From: DAOTXR01 sp034435375
Lineage (GTDB): Bacteria; Chloroflexota; Anaerolineae; Aggregatilineales; UBA3940
DNA: 64,000 nt
Assembly: GCA_034435375.1 (NCBI GenBank)
Contig: DAOTXR010000048.1
Location: forward strand, 62,001 to 126,000
Reading direction: 5' to 3'
Below are positions 62,932-64,000 of the stretch, piece by piece. How positions within the stretch are numbered: the stretch's first letter is position 1; each line of letters begins with the position of its first letter. The translations under genes and the position numbers were made by a program. The notes below the pieces were generated by a model. It was not told the DNA's origin and did no database searches. It worked only from the letters and a program-made list of their open reading frames with translations.

Positions 62932-64000
<1,069 letters not shown>

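Overview
The window is densely coded, moderately GC-rich bacterial chromosome (by eye just under 60 % GC). I read it as Chloroflexota, probably an Anaerolineae-like lineage. The grounds are gene content: an RRM-type RNA-binding protein, SH3b/LysM/LVIVD surface proteins, a long coiled-coil histidine-kinase homologue with a Q in place of the H-box His, a frr-uppS-cdsA unit without pyrH, and a split quinol:cytochrome-c-type complex. Taxonomy is inferred; no rRNA gene is present. Housekeeping promoters are easy to see (TTGACA-17-NANAAT), GTG and TTG starts are common, and at least two genes look leaderless.

Layout. 1-1189: 5' end of pheS behind a T-box leader, then an OsmC protein. 1329-4587: frr-uppS-cdsA-fbp operon. 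4763-8932: giant LVIVD beta-propeller surface protein. 9195-10070: family 4 uracil-DNA glycosylase and a 53-residue membrane peptide. 10167-22780: respiratory region built around an ArsR regulator. Leftwards run a cytochrome b split into two genes, a Rieske protein, a DUF1232 protein and a sensor kinase. Rightwards run a triheme cytochrome c, two YeeE/YedE half-transporters, a periplasmic molybdopterin oxidoreductase with its FeS and cytochrome b subunits, a nonaheme cytochrome c and an FmdE-domain protein. Together these look like a sulfur-oxyanion or polysulfide respiratory module. 22989-27295: pseudo-histidine-kinase plus LysM protein.

27308-31924: the most interesting locus. Three tandem small genes share a leader-like domain, and two of them end in short Gly/Phe/Trp-rich tails. 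They are followed, after a weak attenuator, by an alpha/alpha-toroid (squalene-cyclase-like) protein, a DUF362 protein and a kynureninase-like PLP enzyme. I interpret this as a RiPP (ribosomally made, post-translationally modified peptide) pathway with none of the classical maturases in sight.

32188-43198: RRM protein with a long leader, SH3b protein, metallophosphoesterase, LCP-family cell-wall protein, leaderless GNAT plus a membrane sensor ending in a DNA-binding-like domain, a zinc metalloprotease and a class V aminotransferase. 43402-52061: CapA-like lipoprotein, esterase, EamA transporter, MGMT and ECF sigma operon, DUF4173 membrane protein, lone receiver, SRAP protein and FlK-like thioesterase. 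52248-58165: MarR plus heterodimeric ABC exporter, and an ECF sigma/anti-sigma pair. 58339-58546: candidate structured ncRNA. 58558-64000: holA, two HAD phosphatases, NUDIX hydrolase, holB, and the primary sigma factor running off the right edge. No tRNA, rRNA, CRISPR array, insertion sequence or prophage was recognised.
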